NCBI GenBank assembly: GCA_015492915.1
Contig: WGED01000166.1
Span: 1-6,795 of the forward strand
Length of the DNA: 6,795 nucleotides
From: Cyclobacteriaceae bacterium
GTDB lineage: Bacteria; Bacteroidota; Bacteroidia; Cytophagales; Cyclobacteriaceae
Direction of reading: 5' to 3'
Position 1 is the stretch's first letter. Every line of letters starts with the position of its first letter. Of the stretch, positions 6,617 through 6,795 are shown piece by piece. The translations under genes were made by a program, and so were the position numbers. The notes under the pieces are model-generated. The model did no database searches. It saw nothing but the letters and a program-made list of their open reading frames with translations, and was not told the origin of the DNA.

Positions 6617-6659
6617 TACACAATGACTTCCATGTGCCATGACCGCTTTGAGTGCAAAA

Positions 6660-6750
6660 GTGGGAAGTTCGAAGCTGGAAGCGGGAAAACGGGAGTCCGG
6701 TGTCGGATGTCGGAAGAACGGAGACGGAAGTCAAAAGTCAAAATCTAAAG
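6660..6750 (+). repeat. Degenerate purine-rich minisatellite
   Basis: Directly after the receptor gene lies a run of short degenerate units of 6-9 bases, mostly of the form GG(A/T)NGTC. Examples in order are GGGAAGTTC, GAAGCTGGAAGC, GGGAGTCC, GGTGTC, GGATGTC, GGAAGAAC, GGAGAC, GGAAGTC, AAAAGTC and AAAATC. Such 'GGAAGTC/AAAAGTC' arrays are, in my recollection, frequent in intergenic regions of Bacteroidota. It is non-coding in any convincing sense. The 45 bases after it (6751-6795) show no recognisable gene. Confidence 0.65.
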
Positions 6751-6795
6751 CTGGCGCGGGTCTTAACGATAGCCTGCGGGTAGCCGACTCGGGCC

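Noticed and set aside
6751..6795. Right-edge GC-rich segment with GCGGGT twice and CCGACTCGG
   Set aside because: Too short and cut by the window end to identify as a repeat, RNA or gene start.

Overview
The window looks like a chromosomal stretch from a member of the Bacteroidota. The basis is a TonB-dependent receptor with an N-terminal carboxypeptidase-regulatory-like domain and an 'AQ' signal-peptide end, two lipobox-bearing exported proteins, genes without Shine-Dalgarno sequences, a TAnnTTTG-type promoter motif, and a purine-rich intergenic minisatellite. No species can be named from this.

Layout. Positions 1-3155 hold four minus-strand genes. Read in the direction of transcription they are a membrane-anchored Bax-like glucosaminidase (2292-3155), an overlapping NodB-type polysaccharide deacetylase lipoprotein (1238-2311), a 147-bp gap, an exported CBM9-like protein (365-1090), and, 15 bp further on, a type I sulfatase lipoprotein whose C-terminal part lies beyond the window (1-349). 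Positions 3156-3785 are a 630-bp gene-free stretch containing several inverted repeats, including a 198-bp imperfect palindrome with nested arms (3514-3711) that resembles a degraded miniature mobile element. A short rhodanese gene (3786-4100, minus) and a large TonB-dependent outer-membrane receptor (4223-6616, plus) are transcribed divergently from a common upstream region. After the receptor comes a degenerate 6-8-nt-unit minisatellite (6660-6750), then about 45 bases with no recognisable gene.

How the genes may work together. The glucosaminidase and deacetylase overlap and are probably translationally coupled. Both families act on N-acetylglucosamine-containing polymers, so the pair could remodel peptidoglycan or process a surface or environmental GlcNAc polysaccharide. 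The CBM9-like protein and the sulfatase form a second tight pair suited to capturing and desulfating a glycan outside the inner membrane. The receptor is most like Bacteroidota receptors related to the heme/siderophore class, not SusC, and no SusD partner is present. A complete polysaccharide utilisation locus is therefore not shown. Nothing in the coding part is clearly a new system; the least explained structure is the nested palindromic element at 3514-3711.
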